A stretch of DNA of 64,000 nucleotides, taken from assembly GCF_002259405.1 (NCBI RefSeq), contig NZ_NPFW01000017.1, positions 1-64,000 of the forward strand. The letters are read 5' to 3'. Within the stretch, counting starts at the first letter, position 1. Each line of letters starts with the position of its first letter. The DNA comes from Rhodococcus sp. 14-2483-1-2 (GTDB taxonomy: Bacteria > Actinomycetota > Actinomycetes > Mycobacteriales > Mycobacteriaceae). The position numbers were made by a program, and so were the translations under genes. The notes under the pieces are model-generated. The model did not search any database. It had not been told where the DNA came from and saw only the letters and a program-made list of their open reading frames with translations. Below, piece by piece: positions 1 through 11,730 of this stretch.

Positions 1-28
1 CCTCCGACCGCCCCGCCCCCGACCGCGT

Positions 29-71
29 CAATGGACCGTTGCACACGTCTCGGCGGTGCAATGGTCCATTG
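29..71. promoter_or_regulatory. Two 13-bp palindromes 30 bp apart (operator-like)
   Basis: CAATGGACCGTTG (29-41, one mismatch) and CAATGGTCCATTG (59-71, perfect around its central base) are each palindromic. Their centres are exactly 30 bp apart, close to three helical turns. The two together also form a 16-bp inverted repeat (28-43 with 57-72, one mismatch, 13-nt loop). There is no T tract, so a regulator site fits better than a terminator. The regulated gene probably lies to the left, outside the window. Confidence 0.5.
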
Positions 72-353
72 ACGAGCCTGGTGAGCCTGGTTCGAGTGCG
101 ATCTCGGGCAACGGATCGGGCCGAACCTCTTGACGAAGGGGGCGGCACGGTTCACTCTTGTCGTCAGGAGCACCCCCAGTGGTTTCGTGGCCGAAGCGGC
201 ATCGGGCGTCCGGCAGGCGACACGCTTTCGTCGAGTCAGCGCACGACTGGACCCCGGGTGCTACTTTTGATGCCCCCGTTGCGCTCTGCGCACATTTGGG
301 GTACCTTTGGACGTTGCGCTGGCTGCCTCCTGTCCACCTCTCGATCGCTGTTA

Positions 354-373
354 CCCGAAAGCACGTTTTCGGG
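354..373 (+). other. Small hairpin in rpoB leader
   Basis: CCCGAAA (354-360) pairs perfectly with TTTCGGG (367-373) around the loop GCACGT. It lies about 100 bp before the rpoB start and is not followed by a T run. It could be a leader structure or the end of an upstream transcript; its role is unknown. Confidence 0.35.
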
Positions 374-398
374 CCGCTGTGATGGGGATTCGGTCTGG

Positions 399-428
399 TT
401 GCACCAGCCGAAATTCGCCCCACATATA
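399..428 (+). promoter_or_regulatory. Candidate rpoB-proximal promoter
   Basis: TTGCAC at 399-404 and CATATA at 423-428 are separated by 18 bp, a reasonable sigma-A-like arrangement about 50 bp upstream of the GTG start of rpoB. An alternative -10 (TATAGC, 425-430) would need a 20-bp spacer. In related bacteria rpoBC can also be read through from rplJL, so this would be an additional promoter. This is a judgement by eye only. Confidence 0.35.
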
Positions 429-475
429 GCAAACAGATACAGCGGCGGTCGCACTGCACGAGCGACCCGCGTGAG

Positions 476-3400
476 GTGCTGGAAGGACGCATCTTGGCAG
501 TCTCTAGCCAGACCAAGGCAGTTGTCGGAACACCGGGAGCCCCGAGGAGGGTTTCGTTCGCGAACATTCGCGAGCCGTTGGAGGTACCCGGTCTCCTCGA
601 TGTACAGACGGATTCGTTCGAATGGCTGGTAGGTGCGCAGAGTTGGCGTGACCGTGCCGCCGCCCGCGGAGACAGCAGTGTCGCCGGTGGACTCGAGGAC
701 ATCCTGACCGAGCTCTCCCCGATCGAGGACTTCTCGGGCTCGATGTCTCTCTCCTTCTCCGATCCACGATTCGACGAGGTCAAGGCCTCGACCGATGAGT
801 GCAAGGACAAGGACATGACGTACGCGGCTCCGCTGTTCGTCACGGCCGAGTTCATCAACAACAACACCGGTGAGATCAAGAGCCAGACGGTCTTCATGGG
901 TGATTTCCCGATGATGACCGACAAGGGCACCTTCATCATCAACGGCACCGAGCGTGTCGTCGTCTCGCAGCTGGTGCGTTCGCCGGGCGTCTACTTCGAT
1001 CACTCGATCGACAAGACCACCGAGAAGGACCTGCACAGCGTCAAGGTCATCCCCGGCCGTGGTGCATGGCTCGAGTTCGACGTCGACAAGCGCGACACCG
1101 TCGGTGTCCGCATCGACCGCAAGCGTCGCCAGCCCGTCACGGTGCTGCTGAAGGCTCTCGGCTGGTCCACCGAGCAGATCACGGAGCGCTTCGGCTTCTC
1201 CGAGATCCTCATGGCCACGCTGGAGAAGGACAACACCGCCGGTACCGACGAGGCTCTCCTCGACATCTACCGCAAGCTGCGTCCGGGCGAGCCGCCGACC
1301 AAGGAGTCGGCGCAGACCCTGCTGGAGAACCTGTTCTTCAAGGACAAGCGCTACGACCTCGCTCGCGTGGGTCGCTACAAGATCAACAAGAAGCTCGGCC
1401 TCAACTCGGGTCAGCCCATCGTGGCGTCGACCCTCACCGAGGAAGACATCGTCGCGACCATCGAGTACCTGGTGCGTCTGCACGCAGGTGAGACCTCGAT
1501 GACCGCACCCGACGGCGTCGAGGTTCCGGTCGAGGTCGACGACATCGACCACTTCGGCAACCGTCGTCTGCGTACCGTCGGCGAGCTCATCCAGAACCAG
1601 ATCCGCGTGGGCCTGTCCCGCATGGAGCGCGTCGTGCGCGAACGTATGACGACTCAGGACGTCGAGGCGATCACGCCGCAGACCCTGATCAACATCCGTC
1701 CCGTCGTCGCTGCGATCAAGGAGTTCTTCGGAACGTCCCAGCTCTCGCAGTTCATGGACCAGAACAACCCGCTGTCGGGTCTGACGCACAAGCGTCGCCT
1801 GTCGGCACTGGGACCCGGCGGTCTCTCTCGTGAGCGCGCCGGCCTCGAGGTCCGCGACGTTCACCCGTCGCACTACGGCCGCATGTGCCCCATCGAGACC
1901 CCGGAAGGCCCGAACATCGGCCTGATCGGATCGCTCTCGGTGTACGCACGCGTCAACCCGTTCGGCTTCATCGAGACCCCGTACCGCAAGGTCGTCGACG
2001 GCAAGGTCACCGACGATGTCGATTACCTGACCGCCGACGAGGAGGATCGCCACACGCTCGCGCAGGCGAACTCCCCGGTCGACGATTCGGGTCACTTCAT
2101 CGAGGACAAGATTCTCGTCCGCCGTAAGGGTGGAGAGGTCGAGTTCGTCTCGTCCGACGACATCGACTACATGGACGTCTCGCCGCGCCAGATGGTGTCC
2201 GTCGCCACCGCGATGATCCCGTTCCTCGAGCACGACGATGCCAACCGTGCCCTGATGGGCGCGAACATGCAGCGTCAGGCAGTCCCGCTGGTTCGCAGCG
2301 AGTCGCCGATCGTCGGTACCGGCATGGAGCTGCGTGCAGCCGTCGACGCCGGTGACGTCGTCATCACCGAGAAGACCGGTGTCGTCGAAGAGGTCTCCGC
2401 CGATTACGTCACGGTCATGGCCGACGACGGATCGCGCAAGACCTACCGGATGCGCAAGTTCGCGCGTTCCAACCAGGGCACGTGCGCCAACCAGCGTCCG
2501 ATCGTGGACGAGGGACAGCGCGTCGAGTCCGGCCAGGTCCTCGCCGACGGCCCCTGCACCGAGAACGGTGAGATGGCACTCGGCAAGAACCTGCTGCTGG
2601 CGATCATGCCGTGGGAGGGCCACAACTACGAGGACGCGATCATCCTGTCGCAGCGCCTCGTGGAAGAGGACGTTCTCACCTCGATCCACATCGAGGAGCA
2701 CGAGATCGATGCTCGCGACACCAAGCTCGGTGCCGAGGAGATCACTCGCGACATCCCGAACGTCTCCGACGAGGTCCTCGCAGACCTCGACGAGCGCGGC
2801 ATCATCCGTATCGGTGCCGAGGTTCGTGACGGCGACGTGCTGGTCGGAAAGGTCACGCCCAAGGGCGAGACCGAGCTGACCCCCGAAGAGCGCCTGCTGC
2901 GCGCCATCTTCGGTGAGAAGGCTCGCGAAGTTCGCGACACCTCGCTCAAGGTTCCGCACGGCGAGAACGGAAAGGTCATCGGCATCCGCGTCTTCTCGCG
3001 CGACGACGACGACGATCTGCCTCCCGGCGTCAACGAGCTGGTCCGCGTCTACGTGGCTCAGAAGCGAAAGATCCAGGACGGCGACAAGCTCGCCGGCCGT
3101 CACGGCAACAAGGGCGTCATCGGCAAGATCCTCCCGCAGGAGGACATGCCGTTCCTGCCCGACGGCACCCCGATCGACATCATCCTCAACACCCACGGTG
3201 TTCCGCGTCGTATGAACATCGGTCAGGTCCTCGAAACCCATCTGGGTTGGATCGGCAAGACCGGTTGGAACGTCCAGATCGCCGCGGACGGCACGAAGCC
3301 CGATTGGGCCGAGCGTCTGCCCGAGGAGATGTTGGCGGCTCCGGCCGACAGCAACATCGCCACCCCGGTGTTCGACGGTGCCAAGGAGAATCAGCTCGCC

Positions 3401-3982
3401 GGCCTGCTGGAGAGCACGATTCCCAACCGCGACGGCGAGCAGATGGTCGGATCCGACGGAAAGGCCACGTTGTTCGACGGCCGCTCCGGCGAGCCGTTCC
3501 CGTACCCGGTGTCGGTGGGCTACATGTACATCATCAAGCTGCACCACTTGGTCGACGACAAGATCCACGCTCGTTCGACCGGGCCGTACTCGATGATCAC
3601 GCAGCAGCCCCTCGGCGGTAAGGCGCAGTTCGGTGGACAGCGCTTCGGTGAGATGGAGTGCTGGGCCATGCAGGCCTACGGCGCCGCGTACACGCTGCAG
3701 GAGCTTCTCACCATCAAGTCGGACGACGTTGTCGGCCGCGTGAAGGTGTACGAGGCGATCGTCAAGGGCGAGAACATCCCGGAGCCCGGTATCCCCGAGT
3801 CCTTCAAGGTGCTCCTCAAGGAGCTCCAGTCGCTGTGCCTCAACGTGGAGGTGCTGTCCTCGGACGGCGCTGCCATCACGATGGCCGACGGTGACGACGA
3901 AGACCTCGAGCGTGCCGCAGCCAACCTGGGAATCAACCTCTCCCGCAACGAAGCTGCCACGGTCGACGACCTCGCACAGTAG
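476..3982 (+). CDS. rpoB: DNA-directed RNA polymerase subunit beta
   Basis: Beta subunit of RNA polymerase, forming the catalytic cleft together with RpoC. The protein of 1168 residues is collinear with mycobacterial RpoB through its whole length. The rifampicin-binding region spans about residues 417-446 and keeps the susceptible residues D428, H438 and S443 (E. coli D516, H526 and S531). The C-terminal part carries the [12 protein letters not shown] segment and the final LGINLSRNE segment. The GTG start gives the N-terminus [12 protein letters not shown], which matches the usual start in relatives. A TTG seven codons later, at 494, has a better Shine-Dalgarno (GGAAGGA) and may be an alternative. 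The gene is followed by a hairpin and then rpoC. Long reading frames on the opposite strand here are codon-bias shadows. Confidence 0.99.
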   Translation: MLEGRILAVSSQTKAVVGTPGAPRRVSFANIREPLEVPGLLDVQTDSFEWLVGAQSWRDRAAARGDSSVAGGLEDILTELSPIEDFSGSMSLSFSDPRFDEVKASTDECKDKDMTYAAPLFVTAEFINNNTGEIKSQTVFMGDFPMMTDKGTFIINGTERVVVSQLVRSPGVYFDHSIDKTTEKDLHSVKVIPGRGAWLEFDVDKRDTVGVRIDRKRRQPVTVLLKALGWSTEQITERFGFSEILMATLEKDNTAGTDEALLDIYRKLRPGEPPTKESAQTLLENLFFKDKRYDLARVGRYKINKKLGLNSGQPIVASTLTEEDIVATIEYLVRLHAGETSMTAPDGVEVPVEVDDIDHFGNRRLRTVGELIQNQIRVGLSRMERVVRERMTTQDVEAITPQTLINIRPVVAAIKEFFGTSQLSQFMDQNNPLSGLTHKRRLSALGPGGLSRERAGLEVRDVHPSHYGRMCPIETPEGPNIGLIGSLSVYARVNPFGFIETPYRKVVDGKVTDDVDYLTADEEDRHTLAQANSPVDDSGHFIEDKILVRRKGGEVEFVSSDDIDYMDVSPRQMVSVATAMIPFLEHDDANRALMGANMQRQAVPLVRSESPIVGTGMELRAAVDAGDVVITEKTGVVEEVSADYVTVMADDGSRKTYRMRKFARSNQGTCANQRPIVDEGQRVESGQVLADGPCTENGEMALGKNLLLAIMPWEGHNYEDAIILSQRLVEEDVLTSIHIEEHEIDARDTKLGAEEITRDIPNVSDEVLADLDERGIIRIGAEVRDGDVLVGKVTPKGETELTPEERLLRAIFGEKAREVRDTSLKVPHGENGKVIGIRVFSRDDDDDLPPGVNELVRVYVAQKRKIQDGDKLAGRHGNKGVIGKILPQEDMPFLPDGTPIDIILNTHGVPRRMNIGQVLETHLGWIGKTGWNVQIAADGTKPDWAERLPEEMLAAPADSNIATPVFDGAKENQLAGLLESTIPNRDGEQMVGSDGKATLFDGRSGEPFPYPVSVGYMYIIKLHHLVDDKIHARSTGPYSMITQQPLGGKAQFGGQRFGEMECWAMQAYGAAYTLQELLTIKSDDVVGRVKVYEAIVKGENIPEPGIPESFKVLLKELQSLCLNVEVLSSDGAAITMADGDDEDLERAAANLGINLSRNEAATVDDLAQ

Positions 3983-3991
3983 TTCTGTGGT

Positions 3992-4041
3992 CCGGTGGGC
4001 TTGCAGCGATGCAGGCCCACCGGGCGATATTTCTTGTTTTT
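3992..4041 (+). terminator. Terminator-like hairpin between rpoB and rpoC
   Basis: CCGGTGGGC (3992-4000) pairs with GCCCACCGG (4015-4023). An inner TGCA/TGCA stem closes a GCGA loop, giving a nearly continuous 32-nt hairpin. After six bases there is a T-rich run (TTTCTTGTTTTT, 4030-4041). The hairpin sits in the 100-bp gap between rpoB and rpoC. It looks like a partial intrinsic terminator or an attenuator or processing signal within the operon. Confidence 0.6.
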
Positions 4042-4082
4042 GATTCGGTATCACAACACCCATAACGGGGAAAGGAAGTTAC

Positions 4083-8039
<3,957 letters not shown>

Positions 8040-8098
8040 AGCGACTTCGTCGCACGTGCACGGCTGGGTAGTGGGTCGTTCCGCAGGCTCCACTCCTT

Positions 8099-8118
8099 AC
8101 TCGTAGTCCGCTACGAGT
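8099..8118 (+). other. Hairpin after rpoC
   Basis: ACTCGTAG (8099-8106) pairs perfectly with CTACGAGT (8111-8118) around the loop TCCG. It lies between the rpoC stop and the main terminator and may help define the transcript end. Confidence 0.4.
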
Positions 8119-8146
8119 TTCCGCCCACGACGACAGAGCCAGCAGA

Positions 8147-8190
8147 CAAAGCCCCGCATCGACTTCGGTCGATGCGGGGCTTTGTTCTTC
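8147..8190. terminator. Strong intrinsic terminator after rpoC
   Basis: A perfect 17-bp stem (8147-8163 with 8168-8184) is capped by a TTCG tetraloop. On the plus strand it is followed by TTCTTC; on the minus strand it also begins with an A/T-rich edge (TTTG). It lies between rpoC and the convergent hydrolase gene, so it can serve both. Confidence 0.9.
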
Positions 8191-8224
8191 GTTATGACCG
8201 TATGTTCGTTGTGACCGTGCTGCG

Positions 8225-9049
8225 TCAGGACCGGAAGAACTCCAGCATGTCGGCGTTGATCGTCGCTGCTTCCGTTGTCGGCATGCCGTGCGGGAAGCCG
8301 GGGTAGGTCTTCAGCGTGCCGTTGGGCAGTAGCTTCGCCGAGAGCACTCCCGCGTTCTCGTAGGGCACCACCTGGTCGTCCTCGCCGTGCAGCACCAGCG
8401 TCGGGATGTTCACCCCACGCAGGTCATCGCTGAAGTCGGTCTGCGAGAAGGCAACCACGCCGTCGTAGTGGGCTTTCGCGCCGCCGATCATTCCTTGACG
8501 CCACCAGTTGGCGATGATGCCCTCCGACGGAGTAGCTCCCGGCCGGTTGTAGCCGTAGAAGGGACCCTCGGCGAAGCTGCGGAAGAAGTCGGCACGGCGC
8601 GTGGCGACCTGAACCTGGACGTCGTCGAAGAAGGACTTCTCGATACCGCCGGGGTGGTCGTCGGTCTTGACCATGATCGGCGGTACCGAACTGATCAGCA
8701 CCGCCTTGGCTGCGCGTTCCTCTCCGTGCCGTGCCAGGTAGCGCACCACCTCGCCGCCGCCGGTGGAGTGGCCGACGTGGATCGCGTCGGTCAGATCGAG
8801 GGCTTCGACCACGGCGGCGAGATCGTCGGCGTAGTGGTCCATGTCGTGCCCGTCACCGACCTGTTGGGACCGGCCGTGACCGCGCCGATCGTGGGCGACG
8901 ACGCGATAGCCCTGCTCCAGAAAGAACATCATCTGGGCGTCCCAGTCGTCCGACGAGAGTGGCCAGCCGTGGCTGAAGACGATGGGCTGACCCGACCCCC
9001 AGTCCTTGTAGAAGATCTCGACGTTGTCCGGTGTTGTGATTGTTGGCAT
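8225..9049 (-). CDS. Alpha/beta hydrolase, non-heme chloroperoxidase type
   Basis: Alpha/beta-fold hydrolase of 274 residues, of the cofactor-free haloperoxidase/esterase group. The family hydrolyses esters or lactones and can make peracids; the substrate here is unknown. The oxyanion region is FSHGWP (residues 25-30). The nucleophile elbow is GHSTGG with S95. D225 (in HGEDDQVVP) and H254 (in GFPHGM) complete the likely catalytic triad. The length is typical of the family and no signal peptide is seen, so it should be cytosolic. It lies head to tail with the GlxA-type regulator upstream (23 bp apart), which may control it. Confidence 0.9.
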   Translation of the reverse strand: MPTITTPDNVEIFYKDWGSGQPIVFSHGWPLSSDDWDAQMMFFLEQGYRVVAHDRRGHGRSQQVGDGHDMDHYADDLAAVVEALDLTDAIHVGHSTGGGEVVRYLARHGEERAAKAVLISSVPPIMVKTDDHPGGIEKSFFDDVQVQVATRRADFFRSFAEGPFYGYNRPGATPSEGIIANWWRQGMIGGAKAHYDGVVAFSQTDFSDDLRGVNIPTLVLHGEDDQVVPYENAGVLSAKLLPNGTLKTYPGFPHGMPTTEAATINADMLEFFRS

Positions 9050-9071
9050 GGAAGCAGTGTCGCCCGGGACC

Positions 9072-10100
9072 TTAGCTGCGCGGTACCACTGTGTGGGTCG
9101 AGAACCGCTCGTTTTGCGACATCGTCGACTGGGATGCGAACCGCTGCTGATAGCTGCGCGGGGACGTCCCGATTCGGGCGACGAACGCGCGTCGCATCAC
9201 TTCGCAGCTCGAATACCCGGCTCGACGGGAGGCCTCGCCGACGGTGTAGCCGGTGTGAAGGGCGTCGCGAGCCAACTCGAATCTCGTCGACGCGACGAAT
9301 TCGGCTGGTGAGCTGCCGAGTTCGGACTGGAACAGCCGAGTGAGCTGACGGGTGCTGAGGGCCGCGAACCGAGCCAGCTCCGCCACGGTGTGCGGTAGCC
9401 GGGGGTTGTCCCGTATGTGGTCGGCCACTCGGCGGACTGCTCCCGTGCGGGGGATCGGGCCGAGGAGGGACGACGAGAACTGGGATTGTCCTCCGCCTCG
9501 CTGCATGTACACCAGCAGTCCTTGGGCCGCGGCCCGCGCCACTTCGGGTCCATGGTCCTCCTCGACGAGAGCCAGTGCGAGGTCGATACCGGCCGCAACA
9601 CCCGCGGAGCTGTACAGGTGGCCGTCCCGGACGAAGATGGCATCCGGATCGACCGTGAGGGCGGGATAGAGGCGCTGCAGATCGGACGTGAACTTCCAAT
9701 GTGTCGTTGCGGCTCGGCCATCGAGTAGGCCTGCCGCGGCAAGGACGAATGCCCCGGTGCACACGGACGCCATCCGACGGGTCCGGGCAGCGAGATCGGT
9801 TGCGGCCTCGACTAGTTCGGCGGTGACGAGGCGAATCGGATCGAATTCGCTACCGGAGATGATCACGGTGTCGAACTGTCCGGATCCCGCGACCGGGCGG
9901 GTGGACACCGTTGTCCCGATGGAGGTGCTCACGTCTGCGCCGCCGGGAGAGAGGATCACCACCTCGTAATCGACGGCGGGCTGCTGATTCGACTCGACGA
10001 AGACCTCTGCGGGGCCGACGAAATCGAGCATCTTCACCCCGTCGAACACCAGGAAAGCGATCCGCCGTGATCCGAGAGATTCCGAAAGCGCATCGTTCAT
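9072..10100 (-). CDS. GlxA-family transcriptional regulator (DJ-1/PfpI + AraC)
   Basis: Transcription regulator of 342 residues with an N-terminal DJ-1/PfpI-like domain (about 1-180, starting RRIAFLVFDGVKMLDF) and a C-terminal AraC/XylS double helix-turn-helix (about 230-335). The segment SVCTGAFVLAAAGLLDGR is the typical nucleophile-elbow region of the PfpI part. The frame is open further upstream, but MNDALSE at 10100 gives the usual family length and leaves a 61-bp promoter region shared with the divergent VOC gene. The downstream hydrolase is co-directional and is a plausible target. The effector is unknown. Confidence 0.85.
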   Translation of the reverse strand: MNDALSESLGSRRIAFLVFDGVKMLDFVGPAEVFVESNQQPAVDYEVVILSPGGADVSTSIGTTVSTRPVAGSGQFDTVIISGSEFDPIRLVTAELVEAATDLAARTRRMASVCTGAFVLAAAGLLDGRAATTHWKFTSDLQRLYPALTVDPDAIFVRDGHLYSSAGVAAGIDLALALVEEDHGPEVARAAAQGLLVYMQRGGGQSQFSSSLLGPIPRTGAVRRVADHIRDNPRLPHTVAELARFAALSTRQLTRLFQSELGSSPAEFVASTRFELARDALHTGYTVGEASRRAGYSSCEVMRRAFVARIGTSPRSYQQRFASQSTMSQNERFSTHTVVPRS

Positions 10101-10161
10101 GCCTACAGAAGCTACCGCCGCTGGGCGATGAGTTTTCGATGCGCCTCGAGTCGGTATCGAC

Positions 10162-10551
10162 ATGACCAACCAAACACCCAGCACCATCGTGAACATCGGC
10201 GTGGCCATGTTCACCGTCACCGACCAGGACGCCGCCCTCGAGTTCTATTCACGCGTGCTCGGTTTCGAGCTGCGCGACGATACGCGTTTCGGACCCGAGG
10301 GCGAGTACCGGTGGCTGGAAGTGGCACCGCCCGGGTCGACGGCGCGGCTTGCTCTGAATCCGCCGATGGGTGACTCGCCCGGCGGCGGGTCCATCGGAGT
10401 CGAAACCCCCGACGTCGGGGCGGAACACGCGCGTCTGACTGCGATCGGCGGTATCGACATGGACGCACTTTCCGGGACCGAGGACGGTGCGCCGCCCATG
10501 TTCGCGCTACGTGATCCCGACGGCAATTCGGTGTGGGTCGTTCAGGCTTGA
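10162..10551 (+). CDS. VOC family protein (glyoxalase-like)
   Basis: Small protein of 129 residues with the vicinal-oxygen-chelate fold. The N-terminus reads IVNIGVAMFTVTDQDAALEF, followed by FYSRVLGFEL, and the C-terminus ends in ALRDPDGNSVWVV, both classical for one-domain VOC proteins. Members act as metal-dependent dioxygenases, isomerases or binding proteins; the substrate cannot be told from sequence. It is divergent from the GlxA-type regulator, which makes regulation by that protein plausible. No clear Shine-Dalgarno precedes the ATG. Confidence 0.85.
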   Translation: MTNQTPSTIVNIGVAMFTVTDQDAALEFYSRVLGFELRDDTRFGPEGEYRWLEVAPPGSTARLALNPPMGDSPGGGSIGVETPDVGAEHARLTAIGGIDMDALSGTEDGAPPMFALRDPDGNSVWVVQA

Positions 10552-10610
10552 TTCGGTCTGTCGATGAGGCGAACTTCGCCGTCTCGGGCTCGGCGCGGGG
10601 TACCGGCCGT

Positions 10611-10616
10611 TACTGT
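10611..10616 (+). promoter_or_regulatory. -10 element of a leaderless promoter
   Basis: TACTGT ends six bases before the ATG at 10623, so transcription would start at or next to the start codon. There is no Shine-Dalgarno. Confidence 0.4.
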
Positions 10617-10622
10617 TGCCCC

Positions 10623-11162
10623 ATGCGAAAGACTGTGCTCGTGCTCGCGATGGTCATGGCGTGGATTTTCGCGGGAGCCCTTCCGGCCGGTGCGGCACCC
10701 GGCGGCGACCCGTCGTGGTCCGGCGATTATTCGCTGATGCGGTTCGCGGCGAGCAAGACGGGCACGAGCGCAGCGGCGTCGCAACGAGAACCGGATTTCT
10801 CCGACGTCTACACCTTCGCCACCGACTGCACCGACGGGAACTGCGTTGCCTCCGTCGTCGCCGGTCCACCTCCGGCGAACGAGTCTCTCCAGAACCGCCC
10901 GATCGACTACACCTGGGACGGGACGAGTTGGGTGCATACCTATGACTGGGTGTGGGACTGCTGGAAGGGTGCAGGAAATCCCAAGGAGTACAACGATGCA
11001 CACTCGGTTGCCTACTACACGCCACAACCCGATGGCAGCTTTACGGGCGTGTGGACGACGACTATCTATGGCGGCTACTGCGACGGCACCGTCGTCATGA
11101 ACGTTGCTGCATATCCTGTCTCGCCACTTCCCGCCTTGCCTCCGATGTTCGGCAGCAGCTGA
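10623..11162 (+). CDS. Secreted protein of unknown function
   Basis: Protein of 179 residues with a clear Sec signal peptide: MRKTVLV, a hydrophobic core of VLAMVMAWIFAGALPAG and an AxA-type cleavage after about residue 24. The mature part is rich in Trp, Tyr and Gly and has four cysteines (in ATDCTDGNCVA, VWDCWKG and GYCDGT) that could form disulfides outside the cell. Similar small exported proteins occur in mycobacteria, but I cannot assign a function. The start at 10623 is chosen because it begins the signal peptide and has a -10 hexamer at the right distance for a leaderless transcript. An upstream in-frame extension would destroy the signal peptide. Confidence 0.75.
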   Translation: MRKTVLVLAMVMAWIFAGALPAGAAPGGDPSWSGDYSLMRFAASKTGTSAAASQREPDFSDVYTFATDCTDGNCVASVVAGPPPANESLQNRPIDYTWDGTSWVHTYDWVWDCWKGAGNPKEYNDAHSVAYYTPQPDGSFTGVWTTTIYGGYCDGTVVMNVAAYPVSPLPALPPMFGSS

Positions 11163-11186
11163 CCGAGTGAGTTCGCATTCGTCGAC

Positions 11187-11609
11187 TCATTCGTGATGGC
11201 AGACGGCTTCGAGATCGATGCCGTTGAGGTCGCGCACGAACGATCCGTAGTAGTTCGCGTGGTACTCCGGCTGTAGTCCCGATGGCCGGAGCTCGATCGC
11301 TCCTGCTGACAGCGCTGCCGCGTGGAATGCATCGACAGTGGCGCGGTCCGGGGCACTGAACGCGAGATGGGTGTGCGGTCCGATAGCCGAACCCGGGGCG
11401 TCGACGATCCAGAAGAAGGGCTTCACCTGCGCCCAGCCGAAGGCGATCATGGCGAGTTGGTTCGCCTCTGGGGTGTGCGGTACCCGCATGATCTCGGTGA
11501 TCCCGAGCGGTGCGAGTGCAGCACCGTAGAACTCGGCGCTGGCGGCGAGATCGTCGACGCCGATGTTGACGTGGTCGATTTGGGATCCGGTGCGGTCGGT
11601 GTTCGTCAT
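11187..11609 (-). CDS. VOC family protein (glyoxalase-like)
   Basis: Protein of 140 residues in the VOC superfamily. The start of the domain is IDHVNIGVDDLAASAEFYG and the end is FVRDLNGIDLEAVCH. The HVNI histidine, HTHLAF and the DLEAVC glutamate are the usual metal-ligand positions of this subgroup. The open frame continues 78 codons upstream into the PhoD promoter region, but MTNTDRTGSQIDHV at 11609 gives the family length. It is convergent with the secreted protein and divergent from the PhoD gene. Confidence 0.85.
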   Translation of the reverse strand: MTNTDRTGSQIDHVNIGVDDLAASAEFYGAALAPLGITEIMRVPHTPEANQLAMIAFGWAQVKPFFWIVDAPGSAIGPHTHLAFSAPDRATVDAFHAAALSAGAIELRPSGLQPEYHANYYGSFVRDLNGIDLEAVCHHE

Positions 11610-11730
11610 GCGTTCGAGTTTTGCCGAGATCGCGGACGAGTTCGGTCCTGAATCGGATGGATCCGTCGTGTTCACCTCCACGTCGAATCGATGACGGGTG
11701 TAGTTTGTCCGGGCGCGAGAGTCTCGACCA

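Larger units (their letters stand above)
1..475. other. Non-coding flank upstream of rpoB
   Basis: No credible gene is seen in these 475 bases. Reading frames running through it on either strand continue as antisense of rpoB or lack actinobacterial coding character. The stretch holds a pair of 13-bp palindromes at its left end, a small hairpin at 354-373 and a candidate promoter close to rpoB. It is probably the rpoB leader plus the promoter region of a gene lying left of the window. Confidence 0.6.

Noticed and set aside
28-948. Open frame on the minus strand through the rpoB leader
   Set aside because: Most of it is antisense to the first part of rpoB and the rest has no coding character.
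236-4063. Long open frame of 1275 codons on the minus strand over rpoB
   Set aside because: It mirrors rpoB codon bias, has a repetitive Val/Asp/Leu/Arg composition and no domain; rpoB is certain.
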